From positions 87,602-151,601 of the forward strand of contig SVBB01000004.1 in the NCBI GenBank assembly GCA_015059105.1: a stretch of DNA of 64,000 nucleotides, read 5' to 3'. Position numbers and translations under genes: made by a program. This stretch comes from Erysipelotrichaceae bacterium. Lineage in GTDB: Bacteria; Bacillota_I; Bacilli_A; RFN20; CAG-826. Of this stretch, positions 1-8,198 are shown one piece after another. Every line of letters starts with the position of its first letter. The first letter of the stretch is position 1. Below the pieces are notes generated by a model. That model searched no databases and was not told where the DNA came from. It was given only the letters and a program-made list of their open reading frames with translations.

Positions 1-461
1 AATGTATCGATAAGTGAGCTGCTCGTATTTGTATTTACAAATATTGATGCTTGAGTGATTTCAAGTCCTCCAGATTTAGCAATAAAGTCATCTTGGACAT
101 TCTTATAGAGCTTCGCATTAGCTTTGCTATTCGCTAAAACATTAGTCAATGCTGGTTGAGGGAGTAAGACATAATCCACACTCGCGTTATTATCCGCTTC
201 GTTTTTCCCAGTTAATCCCACTCTCGCGGCATCTTGAGCAGAGGAAACATAATGGATATTGCTAAATTGATCACCGTATACATATTTAAAAATGCGATCA
301 GGAATCTGATTTTGTTGGAATAAGACCACATATGGTTCTTTTGTTTCGCTAGAAGAAACAGGATCGCTAGAAGAAACAGGAACTGAAGAAGAAGCACCTG
401 AAGTTCCACAAGCTGTTAATAATAATCCGCTTAACACGATATATAAGATTTGTTTTTTCAT
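1..461 (-). CDS. Substrate-binding-like lipoprotein, 3' part beyond the left edge
   Basis: The reading frame opens at the ATG at 461 and is still open at base 1, giving 153 residues. The N-terminus is a lipoprotein signal (MKKQ, hydrophobic stretch, lipobox LTAC with Cys18), then a Ser-rich linker (SSSVPVSSS). The body has the layout of periplasmic-binding-protein type 2 receptors (start PYVVLFQQNQIPD, then VDYVLLPQPALTNVL), as in NitT/TauT or thiamine-precursor ABC systems. A GAGAGGT ribosome binding site lies before the ATG. The ligand cannot be told from this part. A Crp-like palindrome lies just upstream. Confidence 0.6.
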   Translation of the reverse strand, partial: MKKQILYIVLSGLLLTACGTSGASSSVPVSSSDPVSSSETKEPYVVLFQQNQIPDRIFKYVYGDQFSNIHYVSSAQDAARVGLTGKNEADNNASVDYVLLPQPALTNVLANSKANAKLYKNVQDDFIAKSGGLEITQASIFVNTNTSSSLIDT

Positions 462-504
462 AATTAAATTACCTCTCGAGTATTATTACATATAATAAAC
501 AAAA

Positions 505-530
505 AACAATGTGATTTAAATCACGTAAAA
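505..530. promoter_or_regulatory. Crp/Fnr-type operator palindrome
   Basis: Bases 511-524 form a perfect 14-bp palindrome, GTGATTTAAATCAC, flanked to TGTGA-N6-TCACG, the classic Crp-family layout. On the minus strand it sits just upstream of an AT-rich promoter region for the lipoprotein starting at 461, a position typical of activation. The likely binder is the Crp/Fnr-type protein encoded at 1759. The link is inferred from the motif and the short distance. Confidence 0.5.
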
Positions 531-551
531 AAATAATACCTTGTATATAGA

Positions 552-1628
552 TTACTTATTCCCAATTTTTGAAATCAAATATAAATAATTGTTATATGAA
601 AAAGCAATGTTGATCGATCCTTCTTCATTATTCATATAATCAAAAGGAAGATATATTTCTCCTTTTTTCCATATATAGCAACTAAGTCCATTTAACTTTG
701 TTATATAAAAAGAGTTTTCGTATGTTTCAAAATAATCGGCTTTTAGCATTATAAATTTCTGGTGATAGCTATCAAATGTAAAAGAATCGTTGACGCTATG
801 GTATCTTGTGTAAGGATAAGCATTTTGATTGTCCGAACAAAATAATGCTTGGATAGGTGGTAAACCAATATCTTGACTTGATTCGGCAAAAATAGAATTA
901 CCGAGATAATATACAATATTTTCATGACCGACATCATGAGGAACATAAGTATGATCAAAAATAAACCTTGTCACATCATTTGTTTTGATATTTATGGCTA
1001 TATTGTTACTTCCAAAATAATTTCTTTTCGCTTTTTCTCTATGTTTATTTGAATCTAGAAAGGCTTTGTTAACATCAATTTCGTATAGATCTTTATCGAC
1101 ATTATTAAGTCGTTCTTTTTCTATAAACTGATAACGATCTAAAGAATCTATATATTCAGAAACTGTATTGTCTAATGAAGTAATCGATGTTTTTCCAATA
1201 TCAACTTTTGTTTCATCTAAATGAATGTTTAATGAAAGCATTTTTTCGTTGGTATAGGGATTATATATACCTAAAGTTGTTTCCTGGAAATTTGAAATAG
1301 ATTCAATTTGATAAACGATATATTTATAATCATTATCTTCATAGGAAGAATAATCATTTCGAATCATTATTATTAAGTTAGTATTGTATTTAAGAATCAA
1401 ATCATTGGGAACAGTTTTTATTTTTTCGTTATTGAAAGAAGCTTTTTTAAGCGCGAAAGTAAAATTATAGAGAAAAAATGGACGAAGCTTGTAAGCATCA
1501 TTTTCTTTTTCAATCGTCTCATTATTAAAACAGTCAGTTACATTGCTTATGATCACTGGATTGTCGTTATTAGAACAACCGATCAACGGTAGGCATAACG
1601 TAGGTAATAAAAAGTAAAAAAGTTTCAT
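552..1628 (-). CDS. Lipoprotein of unknown function
   Basis: 358 residues with a lipoprotein signal peptide (MKLFYFLLP, lipobox LIGC with Cys18), so it should be anchored on the outer face of the membrane. No catalytic motif or family was recognised. The rest is rich in Asn, Tyr and Asp. No ribosome binding site is visible before the ATG at 1628. It is divergent from the Crp-like regulator at 1759 and lies in tandem with the lipoprotein at 461, so the three may form one regulated locus. Confidence 0.6.
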   Translation of the reverse strand: MKLFYFLLPTLCLPLIGCSNNDNPVIISNVTDCFNNETIEKENDAYKLRPFFLYNFTFALKKASFNNEKIKTVPNDLILKYNTNLIIMIRNDYSSYEDNDYKYIVYQIESISNFQETTLGIYNPYTNEKMLSLNIHLDETKVDIGKTSITSLDNTVSEYIDSLDRYQFIEKERLNNVDKDLYEIDVNKAFLDSNKHREKAKRNYFGSNNIAINIKTNDVTRFIFDHTYVPHDVGHENIVYYLGNSIFAESSQDIGLPPIQALFCSDNQNAYPYTRYHSVNDSFTFDSYHQKFIMLKADYFETYENSFYITKLNGLSCYIWKKGEIYLPFDYMNNEEGSINIAFSYNNYLYLISKIGNK

Positions 1629-1716
1629 TAGAATTAAAAATAGTATCTACAAATTATATTTTAATCTTACAATACATTAAAATATTTTTGAATAGTTTCG
1701 TTGCTCTAAATCAATA

Positions 1717-1749
1717 TATAATAAGATTACATGTGATTTACTTTGCACA
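1717..1749 (+). promoter_or_regulatory. Candidate crp promoter and autoregulatory site
   Basis: A TATAAT box lies at 1717-1722. Downstream, at 1732-1749, is TGTGATTTACTTTGCACA, whose left arm TGTGATTT is identical to the palindrome at 510-525 and whose right arm carries the matching TGCACA. Lying downstream of the presumed start of transcription, the site would suit autorepression. No convincing -35 box was found, and the second arm is imperfect. Confidence 0.35.
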
Positions 1750-1758
1750 ATACAGAAT

Positions 1759-2349
1759 ATGTTATTAGATAAATTAAACGCACAGGAATTAAATAAAATC
1801 AAAACACTATCGTTTAACAAAGATGATGTTATTTTTCATGAAGATGATTTATGTGAAGAAATCACCATCTTACTTGAAGGTGTTATTGAAATATCATCAT
1901 ATTCTTTCCAAGGTATGAAGATGATTTATAATACGATACTCCCTAATCAAATCTTTGGTAATAATCTTCTTTTCTCTAGCGAACCTCGTTACAAGGGGAA
2001 TGTAATTTGCAAAACTAAATGTAAGGTCGCTATTATCAAGAAAGATATCTTGGTTAACATAATAAGTAACAATCAAGAATTTTTACTAGAGTATTTGAAA
2101 TTACAATCTGATTTTGGAAAAACCCTCAATGATAAGATAAAAATATTGTCTTTTAAAAACGCAGATGAACGATTGTTCTATTATCTAAAAATAAATAACA
2201 ACCATATTAAAATTAATTCCATCGCCTATCTAGCGAAAGAATTATATTTATCTAGAGAAGCGACTTCTCGGTTAATTTCTTCTTTAGTTAATAAAGGTAT
2301 AATATCTAAAGATATTAAAGGTAATAAGATTATCATTAGCCTCTCATAA
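1759..2349 (+). CDS. Crp/Fnr-family transcription regulator
   Basis: 196 residues: an N-terminal cyclic-nucleotide-binding-like beta roll (about 1-115, with FHEDD and LLEGVIEI typical of the fold) and a C-terminal Crp-type winged helix (about 135-196; SIAYLAKELYLSREATSRLISSL is the recognition region, quoted here only to locate it). No four-Cys cluster is present, so an Fnr-type Fe-S sensor is unlikely. There is no clear ribosome binding site before the ATG. Its 3' end overlaps the convergent exchanger gene by 14 bp. The probable targets are the TGTGATTT sites at 510 and 1732. Confidence 0.8.
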   Translation: MLLDKLNAQELNKIKTLSFNKDDVIFHEDDLCEEITILLEGVIEISSYSFQGMKMIYNTILPNQIFGNNLLFSSEPRYKGNVICKTKCKVAIIKKDILVNIISNNQEFLLEYLKLQSDFGKTLNDKIKILSFKNADERLFYYLKINNNHIKINSIAYLAKELYLSREATSRLISSLVNKGIISKDIKGNKIIISLS

Positions 2350-3391
2350 ATGGGGCGAACGGCAAACCTAGATCGATATTAGAAAGAATTAAATAAGCGA
2401 TATAAGAACCAATAACGATAATCCCCACTGCATAGATCGCAAATCTATTTGGGAAATTGTCTTGGAATTTTTTACTATTAGAGACGAGTAAAGAGACGAG
2501 AACTGCAATCATGCTTAAGGAACCTAAAACCATTAATAAGAAGGCATTTTGGTCTAAATAATAAAGTGTATATGGGCATTTGAACGATAATAAATCCGCG
2601 AGAGTTAAGATGATGAAATTGAAACAGCAACTGCCGAGAATATTGCCATATGCGGCGTTGAAGTTCTTCTTCTTACATAATGTAATTGTCGCGGTCATCT
2701 CTGGTAAGGATGTCGCTACTCCTAAGAAAAGCGCTCCTCCAAAGGTCGCGTTCATATTAAAGACATTACAGACCCAATCTGCGAGATAGGTCATACCGAT
2801 TGAGGCACCAATTAAACCAATCGCGAAGATGATAAATAATATAATTATTTGTTTAACAGTAAGGTTATCGAATCTGCTATGAGATTCTTCTTCCTCTTCT
2901 TTTTCTTCTTCCGTAGGAGTTTTAATCACATATAAAGCATAAACGGCGACGATGAAAATGCTCATCGGATTGAACCAACCCCATAAGATGTGATTGAAAT
3001 CAAAAACAAAGGAGGCGATATATGTTCCAACATACATGATACCGATGAATAACATCGTCCACATATGTTGACTCTTTTTAAATTTGGATTGAGCGAGCTT
3101 CTTAAAGAAGAACAAATAGATAATCGCGAATAACGTCACGTTAAATAAGTTACTGCCTAAGATATCGCCATACACTAACGCGTTATTGTTCACTAATAAA
3201 GAAGCAGTCAAGGAAGTGAATAATTCCGGCAAAGAAGTCGTCGCCGCTAATAAGATACTGCCTAAAAACGCTCCTGAGACATTAGTCTTTTTATCGAGTA
3301 AGTCGACAAATATGCTTAAGAATATTGATAAGAACACCACGACTGCTGCGACTAATAGATAAGCTAAGATTGAAACAGGTTGTTGCCACAT
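2336..3391 (-). CDS. Sodium/calcium exchanger-type membrane protein (CaCA superfamily)
   Basis: 351 residues with about ten membrane segments and the two internal alpha repeats of the CaCA superfamily: ATTSLPELFTSLTAS followed by GDILGSNLFN in the first half, and GVATSLPEMTATIT followed by GNILGSCCFN in the second. A short acidic loop (EEEKEEEEES, about residues 157-166) separates the halves. Predicted role is cation/proton or sodium/calcium antiport at the cytoplasmic membrane. It follows xerD by 6 bp and is probably the last gene of the dxs-xerD transcript. Confidence 0.85.
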   Translation of the reverse strand: MWQQPVSILAYLLVAAVVVFLSIFLSIFVDLLDKKTNVSGAFLGSILLAATTSLPELFTSLTASLLVNNNALVYGDILGSNLFNVTLFAIIYLFFFKKLAQSKFKKSQHMWTMLFIGIMYVGTYIASFVFDFNHILWGWFNPMSIFIVAVYALYVIKTPTEEEKEEEEESHSRFDNLTVKQIIILFIIFAIGLIGASIGMTYLADWVCNVFNMNATFGGALFLGVATSLPEMTATITLCKKKNFNAAYGNILGSCCFNFIILTLADLLSFKCPYTLYYLDQNAFLLMVLGSLSMIAVLVSLLVSNSKKFQDNFPNRFAIYAVGIIVIGSYIAYLILSNIDLGLPFAPFMRG

Positions 3392-3397
3392 AATTAA

Positions 3398-4282
3398 TTA
3401 TTTATTTCCTTTCATATATTGATCGTAAATTGAAGTCATTCTTCGAGAAGAGACGTGAGTATATATCTGCGTCGTTGCAATATTGCTGTGCCCAAGCATC
3501 TCTTGCACCGCGCGTAAGTCAGCGTTATTTTCTAATAGGTGAGTAGCAAAGCTATGCCTTAAGATATGGGGGGATATCGGTCTATCAATACCCGCGATTA
3601 ACGCATATTTACGAATCATCTTGAAGTAGTATTGTCTCGTTAGTGGCTCCCCATATTTAGATAAGAAGAGATATTTACTGTTTTTATTCTTATTCTTATT
3701 TCTCACTTCATTAATATATTTATTAATATATTCTATCGCATAATCTCCTAAAGGAACCTTTCTTTCTTTCGCACCTTTACCAAATACTTGAATCACTCCT
3801 CTATTGAGATTGACGTTTTTGATTTCAAGATTGATAATCTCACTGACGCGAAGTCCGGAAGAATACATCGTTTCAAGCATCGCTTTGTCTCTGATTTCAT
3901 CTGGTTTATCTAAGTCTGGTGCGTCTAATAGCCTCTCCACTTCTTCGCTAGATAAGCAGTCCGGAAGATGAGCAGGTTTTTTCACCGTTTCAAAATCAGG
4001 GATATCTTCTTTGATATATCCCTCTTTAGATAAGAAGAGATAAAACGATTTAGTCGAAGATAATCTTCTTAAGGCTGTTGAGACTGATAATTCATTTTCC
4101 AGTTGATGACGGAAATAATCCTTTAAATCAGTCGCGAATAAATCATCAGTGGTCTTTTTATCAGGGAAAAACTGAAAGAAATGATATAAATCTTCTTTAT
4201 AGTTATTTAAAGTTGAAGGCAATAAGCCACGTTCCACTAAGATGTACTGCGAATACATCTCTATCGCATCGGAGATATCCAT
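3398..4282 (-). CDS. xerD: Tyrosine recombinase XerD-like
   Basis: 294 residues, the normal length. The N-terminal SAM-like core-binding domain (about 1-90) is followed by the catalytic domain with the expected residues: Arg in SSGLRVSEI, Lys in GKGAKERKVPL, HILRHSFATH, the second His in LGHSNI and the nucleophile Tyr in TQIYTHV. It resolves chromosome dimers at dif together with a XerC partner, which is not in this window. Its ATG overlaps the dxs stop as TAATG, so translation is probably coupled. XerC/XerD-like integrases are hard to separate without comparison, hence a modest symbol call. Confidence 0.85.
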   Translation of the reverse strand: MDISDAIEMYSQYILVERGLLPSTLNNYKEDLYHFFQFFPDKKTTDDLFATDLKDYFRHQLENELSVSTALRRLSSTKSFYLFLSKEGYIKEDIPDFETVKKPAHLPDCLSSEEVERLLDAPDLDKPDEIRDKAMLETMYSSGLRVSEIINLEIKNVNLNRGVIQVFGKGAKERKVPLGDYAIEYINKYINEVRNKNKNKNSKYLFLSKYGEPLTRQYYFKMIRKYALIAGIDRPISPHILRHSFATHLLENNADLRAVQEMLGHSNIATTQIYTHVSSRRMTSIYDQYMKGNK

Positions 4283-6126
4283 TATTTATTAATCTCCATA
4301 AATAAATCGTCTAAAGAGATATGGAGCATCTCTCTTTGCTGTTTAATACTGCCTTGTTTAATAAAAGCATCAGGAACGCAGATGGAGATGATTTCACCTT
4401 TATAGCCGAGATTATTAAGCGCTTCCATAACGTGAAGAGCGAGACCTTCTTTCGTGCCATATACATCATAGATTATGACTTTGTCATAACTAGTTAATTC
4501 TTCAATCATCGATAAGTCGATTGGTTTGATAAACAAAGAATTATAAACTGTGATATCTAAATTCTCTTTTTCGCTTCTAGAGACGATTTCATGAACGATT
4601 GGTCCAAGAGAAACTACCGCAGTTTTTTTGCCTTCCTTAAGTTTGATAGCCTTACCATATGTAAATGGATAAATCAGTTCGTTTTGTTTGACTTCTTCTC
4701 TTGGGAAACGAATCACGAACGGACCGTGTCCTTCAAAAGATTGGTCGAATAAATAATTGGCTTCTAAAGTATTAGAGGGCATTGTTATTACGACATTAGG
4801 AATTGAATATAAGAAGGCTTCATCATAGATGCCTTGATGAGTTTCCCCATCATTACCGACTAAACCCGCTCTATCGACGAGGATGGTCGCGTCTAAATGC
4901 ATACGCGCGATATCGTGAGATAATTCGTCATATCCTCTTTGAAGGAATGTGGAATAGATACAGATGATGGGTTGAATGCCGCTTATCGATAAACCACTCG
5001 CATATGTTAAAGCATGTTCTTCAGCGATACCGACATCGATCACTCTTGTTGGATAATAATTGATGAGTTTAGAGAGTTCACTACCATATCCTGTCGCGGG
5101 AGTAATGGCCACCACGCTTTTATCATTCATCATCTTTTTATCGATTAAATCGGAGAAATATTCGCTCCAAGAGATACCTGGTTTATTAAGCGGTTCTCCA
5201 GTTTCTTTATTAAATGGAGAAACACCGTGCCATTTACCAGTCTTATCTTCTTCACAGAATTTATATCCCTTACCTTTGATGGTTTTAATAATCACCATTG
5301 TCGATTTAGAATTTCTTTTCGCTTTCACAAATGCTTTTTCCATTCCTTTGATATCATGTCCATCGATTGGACCGATGACGGAGAAACCGAGGTTATCAAA
5401 GATGGTCATCGTTAAAAATCTTCTCTTCACTGCGTTTTTCATTCTATAGAAGAAATTATAGATTTTTTTACCAACTCTTCCTTTGGAAGAAAGTCGGACA
5501 AAGACATTCTTACTTCGCGCGTATAATTTGCTGAACTGGAATTTTCTAAGGAGATGGGAGACTCCACCTACTGGACGAGAAATCGACATCTCATTGTCGT
5601 TTAATACGACGATAATTTTATGTTTGTTGTCTCTGCAGTTATTAAGCCCTTCAAAGGCTAAACCATTAACGATAGAAGAATCGCCGATAAAGGAGATGAC
5701 TTCATAATTTTCATTTTTTAAGTCTCTAGCAGTCGCCATTCCTAAGGCGGCAGAAATAGAAGTTGATGAATGTCCACATTCGTAATGGTCATATGGAGAT
5801 TCATTAACTTTCTGGAACCCACTTATTCCGTCTTTTTGTCTAAGGGTATATAAGTCTCTACCAGTTAATAATTTATATGTATAGGATTGATGACCGACGT
5901 CAAAGATGATTTTATCTTTTGAAAAATCAAAACTGCGACATAAAGCGATGGTCGCATCTATCACTCCTAAATTAGAAGAGAGGTGTCCACCAGTTTTACT
6001 AGTCACATCTACTAAATAGTCTTTGATGTCACTAGAAAGAACATCCAAATTCTTATAAGAGATATCTTTTAAGAAATTAGGATTCTCAATTTTAGATAAA
6101 TCGATGTGTAAAGGTTCTTTTTTCAT
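4282..6126 (-). CDS. dxs: 1-deoxy-D-xylulose-5-phosphate synthase
   Basis: 614 residues, full length. The first step of the non-mevalonate isoprenoid pathway, joining pyruvate and glyceraldehyde 3-phosphate with thiamine diphosphate. The TPP motif begins at GDSSIVNG and continues to LNDNEMSIS; the transketolase pyrimidine-binding part has EEHALTYASG and DRAGLVGNDGETHQG. The C-terminal domain is complete. It overlaps xseB upstream and xerD downstream by TAATG junctions. ispD of the same pathway is at 46905. Confidence 0.95.
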   Translation of the reverse strand: MKKEPLHIDLSKIENPNFLKDISYKNLDVLSSDIKDYLVDVTSKTGGHLSSNLGVIDATIALCRSFDFSKDKIIFDVGHQSYTYKLLTGRDLYTLRQKDGISGFQKVNESPYDHYECGHSSTSISAALGMATARDLKNENYEVISFIGDSSIVNGLAFEGLNNCRDNKHKIIVVLNDNEMSISRPVGGVSHLLRKFQFSKLYARSKNVFVRLSSKGRVGKKIYNFFYRMKNAVKRRFLTMTIFDNLGFSVIGPIDGHDIKGMEKAFVKAKRNSKSTMVIIKTIKGKGYKFCEEDKTGKWHGVSPFNKETGEPLNKPGISWSEYFSDLIDKKMMNDKSVVAITPATGYGSELSKLINYYPTRVIDVGIAEEHALTYASGLSISGIQPIICIYSTFLQRGYDELSHDIARMHLDATILVDRAGLVGNDGETHQGIYDEAFLYSIPNVVITMPSNTLEANYLFDQSFEGHGPFVIRFPREEVKQNELIYPFTYGKAIKLKEGKKTAVVSLGPIVHEIVSRSEKENLDITVYNSLFIKPIDLSMIEELTSYDKVIIYDVYGTKEGLALHVMEALNNLGYKGEIISICVPDAFIKQGSIKQQREMLHISLDDLFMEINK

Positions 6127-6320
6127 TATTTGACTTCGATTACTTTTTCAACTTCTTCACTTGCTTCTTTCAATGCTTTTTCAAGCTCTTTAACGATTTT
6201 ACTACCTTCTTCGTAGAGTTTAAGGGATTCATCTAAACCTAAAGATTGGTCATTAATTTTGCTAACGATTTCTTCTAGTTTTGCTAATGAGGCTTCAAAA
6301 TCATATTTCTTTTCTTCCAT
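6126..6320 (-). CDS. xseB: Exodeoxyribonuclease VII small subunit
   Basis: 64 residues with the family signature FEASLAKLEEIVSKI and LDESLKLYEEG. It forms a coiled coil and joins several copies to one XseA to give exonuclease VII, which degrades single-stranded DNA. It starts 3 bp after xseA stops and its stop overlaps the dxs start (TAATG). Confidence 0.95.
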   Translation of the reverse strand: MEEKKYDFEASLAKLEEIVSKINDQSLGLDESLKLYEEGSKIVKELEKALKEASEEVEKVIEVK

Positions 6321-6322
6321 AT

Positions 6323-7444
6323 TTATTCCTCCACGATGCTCTTAATAGAGCCTTTTTCTAATAAGGTTGTTACTTCTTCACCAGGTTTGACCTGTTTAGC
6401 ATCTTTTATCGGTTTACCAGAAATATCAAGGGTGATGGAATATCCTCTTGATAATACTCCCTTAGGATTAAGGGCAATTAACTGTTTCTGATAAGCGGAT
6501 AATCGAAGATTGTAATTATATAATTTGTTCTTTAAAGCATTCACTAATTCTTCTTTATAAGAAGAAGTCATGTCTTTCATACTCTCTAATCTAGAGATTA
6601 ATCCATCTTTCATATCTTCTAATGCATAGGTGATTTTTTGAAGGATTTCTCTTTGATCAACAGTGGCGAGTTCTGCTGCACCTGTGGGAGTTGAGGCTCT
6701 TTTATCAGCGATATAATCGATTAATGTCGAATCGATTTCATGTCCCACCGCGGCGATGACTGGCATTTTGCTACTCGCGACCGCTCTTACTAATGCTTCA
6801 TCATTAAAGGCGGATAAATCTTCGCTCGCCCCACCGCCTCTGCCGATGATGAGAGTATCTAAATCATATTCTTGGCTCTTTTTAAAAGCGGATAATAATT
6901 CTTTAGGAGCGTTTTCTCCTTGCACAGAAGCAGGGAAGAAATATATTTCTGCTACTGGATATCTTCTTTTAATATTGAAGATTAGGTCTCTTATCGCTGC
7001 AGAATTCTTCGCGGTGATAATTCCAATTGCTTTTGGATAGATATTGATCTTTCTTTTTCTAGATTCATCAAATAGGCCTTCACTCGCGAGTTTCTTTTTG
7101 AGTTTTTCGAGTTCGAGAAGGATATTGCCTTGTCCTTCTAAAGAGATATCATAGACAAATAGTTGATATGAACCTCTCGGAATATAGACATCAACACTAG
7201 CGAGCAAGATGACTTCATCTCCATTTTTAGGAGTAAATGTAATCTTACTTGCGTAATTAGCAAACATCACCGCGCTAATGATTGAATCATCATCCTTAAT
7301 GGAGAAATAGATATGTCCGGTCGCGGCGATTTTACAGTTAGAGATTTCGCCTTTGACATAGACATATTTGAGATTATCGTCATTAGTTAAAGAAGCCTTG
7401 ATATAGGTGTTGATATCTTTAACTGAATAAACGACTCTTTCCAT
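6323..7444 (-). CDS. xseA: Exodeoxyribonuclease VII large subunit
   Basis: 373 residues, at the short end of the family. An N-terminal OB-fold (VYVKGEISNCK, GHIYFSIKD) is followed by the catalytic domain (IGIITAKNSAAIRD, IIGRGGGASEDL, AAVGHEID, RASTPTGAAELA) and a shortened coiled-coil region ending in LSRGYSIT. All the core motifs are present. Start overlaps the nusB stop (TAATG). Confidence 0.93.
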   Translation of the reverse strand: MERVVYSVKDINTYIKASLTNDDNLKYVYVKGEISNCKIAATGHIYFSIKDDDSIISAVMFANYASKITFTPKNGDEVILLASVDVYIPRGSYQLFVYDISLEGQGNILLELEKLKKKLASEGLFDESRKRKINIYPKAIGIITAKNSAAIRDLIFNIKRRYPVAEIYFFPASVQGENAPKELLSAFKKSQEYDLDTLIIGRGGGASEDLSAFNDEALVRAVASSKMPVIAAVGHEIDSTLIDYIADKRASTPTGAAELATVDQREILQKITYALEDMKDGLISRLESMKDMTSSYKEELVNALKNKLYNYNLRLSAYQKQLIALNPKGVLSRGYSITLDISGKPIKDAKQVKPGEEVTTLLEKGSIKSIVEE

Positions 7445-7860
7445 TATTGAATGACTTTTTCTAATATGGCATTGATGAATTTGCCTTGTTTTTCTTCGAC
7501 ATATTTTTTAGCGAGTTCCACCCCGGTATTGATGATTACTTTCTTATCAACTTTACCTTTTTCTACATAGTAGAAATGCGCGTAACTCATCAACAAAATT
7601 GCCTGCGATAAAAGGGGGATTCTTTCCCATTTCCAGTTGATGAGATAAGGAGAGAGAGCTTCCACTATTTCTCCATAGTGAAATAAGGAAAGATTGACGC
7701 TATCGCGGATAAAAGGAGTGATTTCTTCTCCTTCTGGAAGTAAATCAGCGATCACTTCTTCACTAGGACGCGATAATTCGTTTTTTGCAAAGTTAAAGTC
7801 AGCAAGTTCGATATAGATTGCCGACATGATGATGTAATGAGATTGGTTACGGGAAATCAT
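7444..7860 (-). CDS. nusB: Transcription antitermination factor NusB
   Basis: 138 residues. All-helical NusB fold with the conserved WKWERIPLLSQAILLMSYAHF and the C-terminal VIINTGVELAKKY region, cited only to locate the family core (about residues 75-115). NusB works with NusE on rRNA leader RNA. It sits between Asp23 and XseA, a usual Firmicutes neighbourhood, and both junctions are overlapping TAATG. Confidence 0.9.
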   Translation of the reverse strand: MISRNQSHYIIMSAIYIELADFNFAKNELSRPSEEVIADLLPEGEEITPFIRDSVNLSLFHYGEIVEALSPYLINWKWERIPLLSQAILLMSYAHFYYVEKGKVDKKVIINTGVELAKKYVEEKQGKFINAILEKVIQ

Positions 7861-8198
7861 TAGAACAAATCTTCCACTTTCACTCTCACGTTAATTGGCA
7901 TATGACCTAACGATAAAGTTAAGTCACTGCTCACGTGTTTACTGATTTCATTCGCCGCGCGTTGAATGTTTTTGCTTTTACTAACGGCAACATAAACTTT
8001 GACATCCATAATCCCATTTTTATTTTGGGTGATGGTTGTTTTGTTAATCACGCGTGCGAATTCCCCTTTTTGAAGTTCTTCACCACTTGCCATACCTTTA
8101 AAATTCTTTAAAGATTGATCGACAAGGTGGTAGACGATTTCTTCGGAAAGGGCTAATTTTCCTTTTGGGTTCCAGTCAATGGTCATGTATTCAGGCAT
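7860..8198 (-). CDS. Asp23/Gls24-family envelope stress protein
   Basis: 112 residues of the Asp23/Gls24 (DUF322) family, with GKLALSEEIVYHLV near the start, the basic ARVIN segment and the DVKVYVAVS strand. In Bacilli such proteins lie under the membrane or are encoded next to nusB, as here. The exact role is not known. It overlaps tkt upstream and nusB downstream by TAATG. Confidence 0.85.
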   Translation of the reverse strand: MPEYMTIDWNPKGKLALSEEIVYHLVDQSLKNFKGMASGEELQKGEFARVINKTTITQNKNGIMDVKVYVAVSKSKNIQRAANEISKHVSSDLTLSLGHMPINVRVKVEDLF

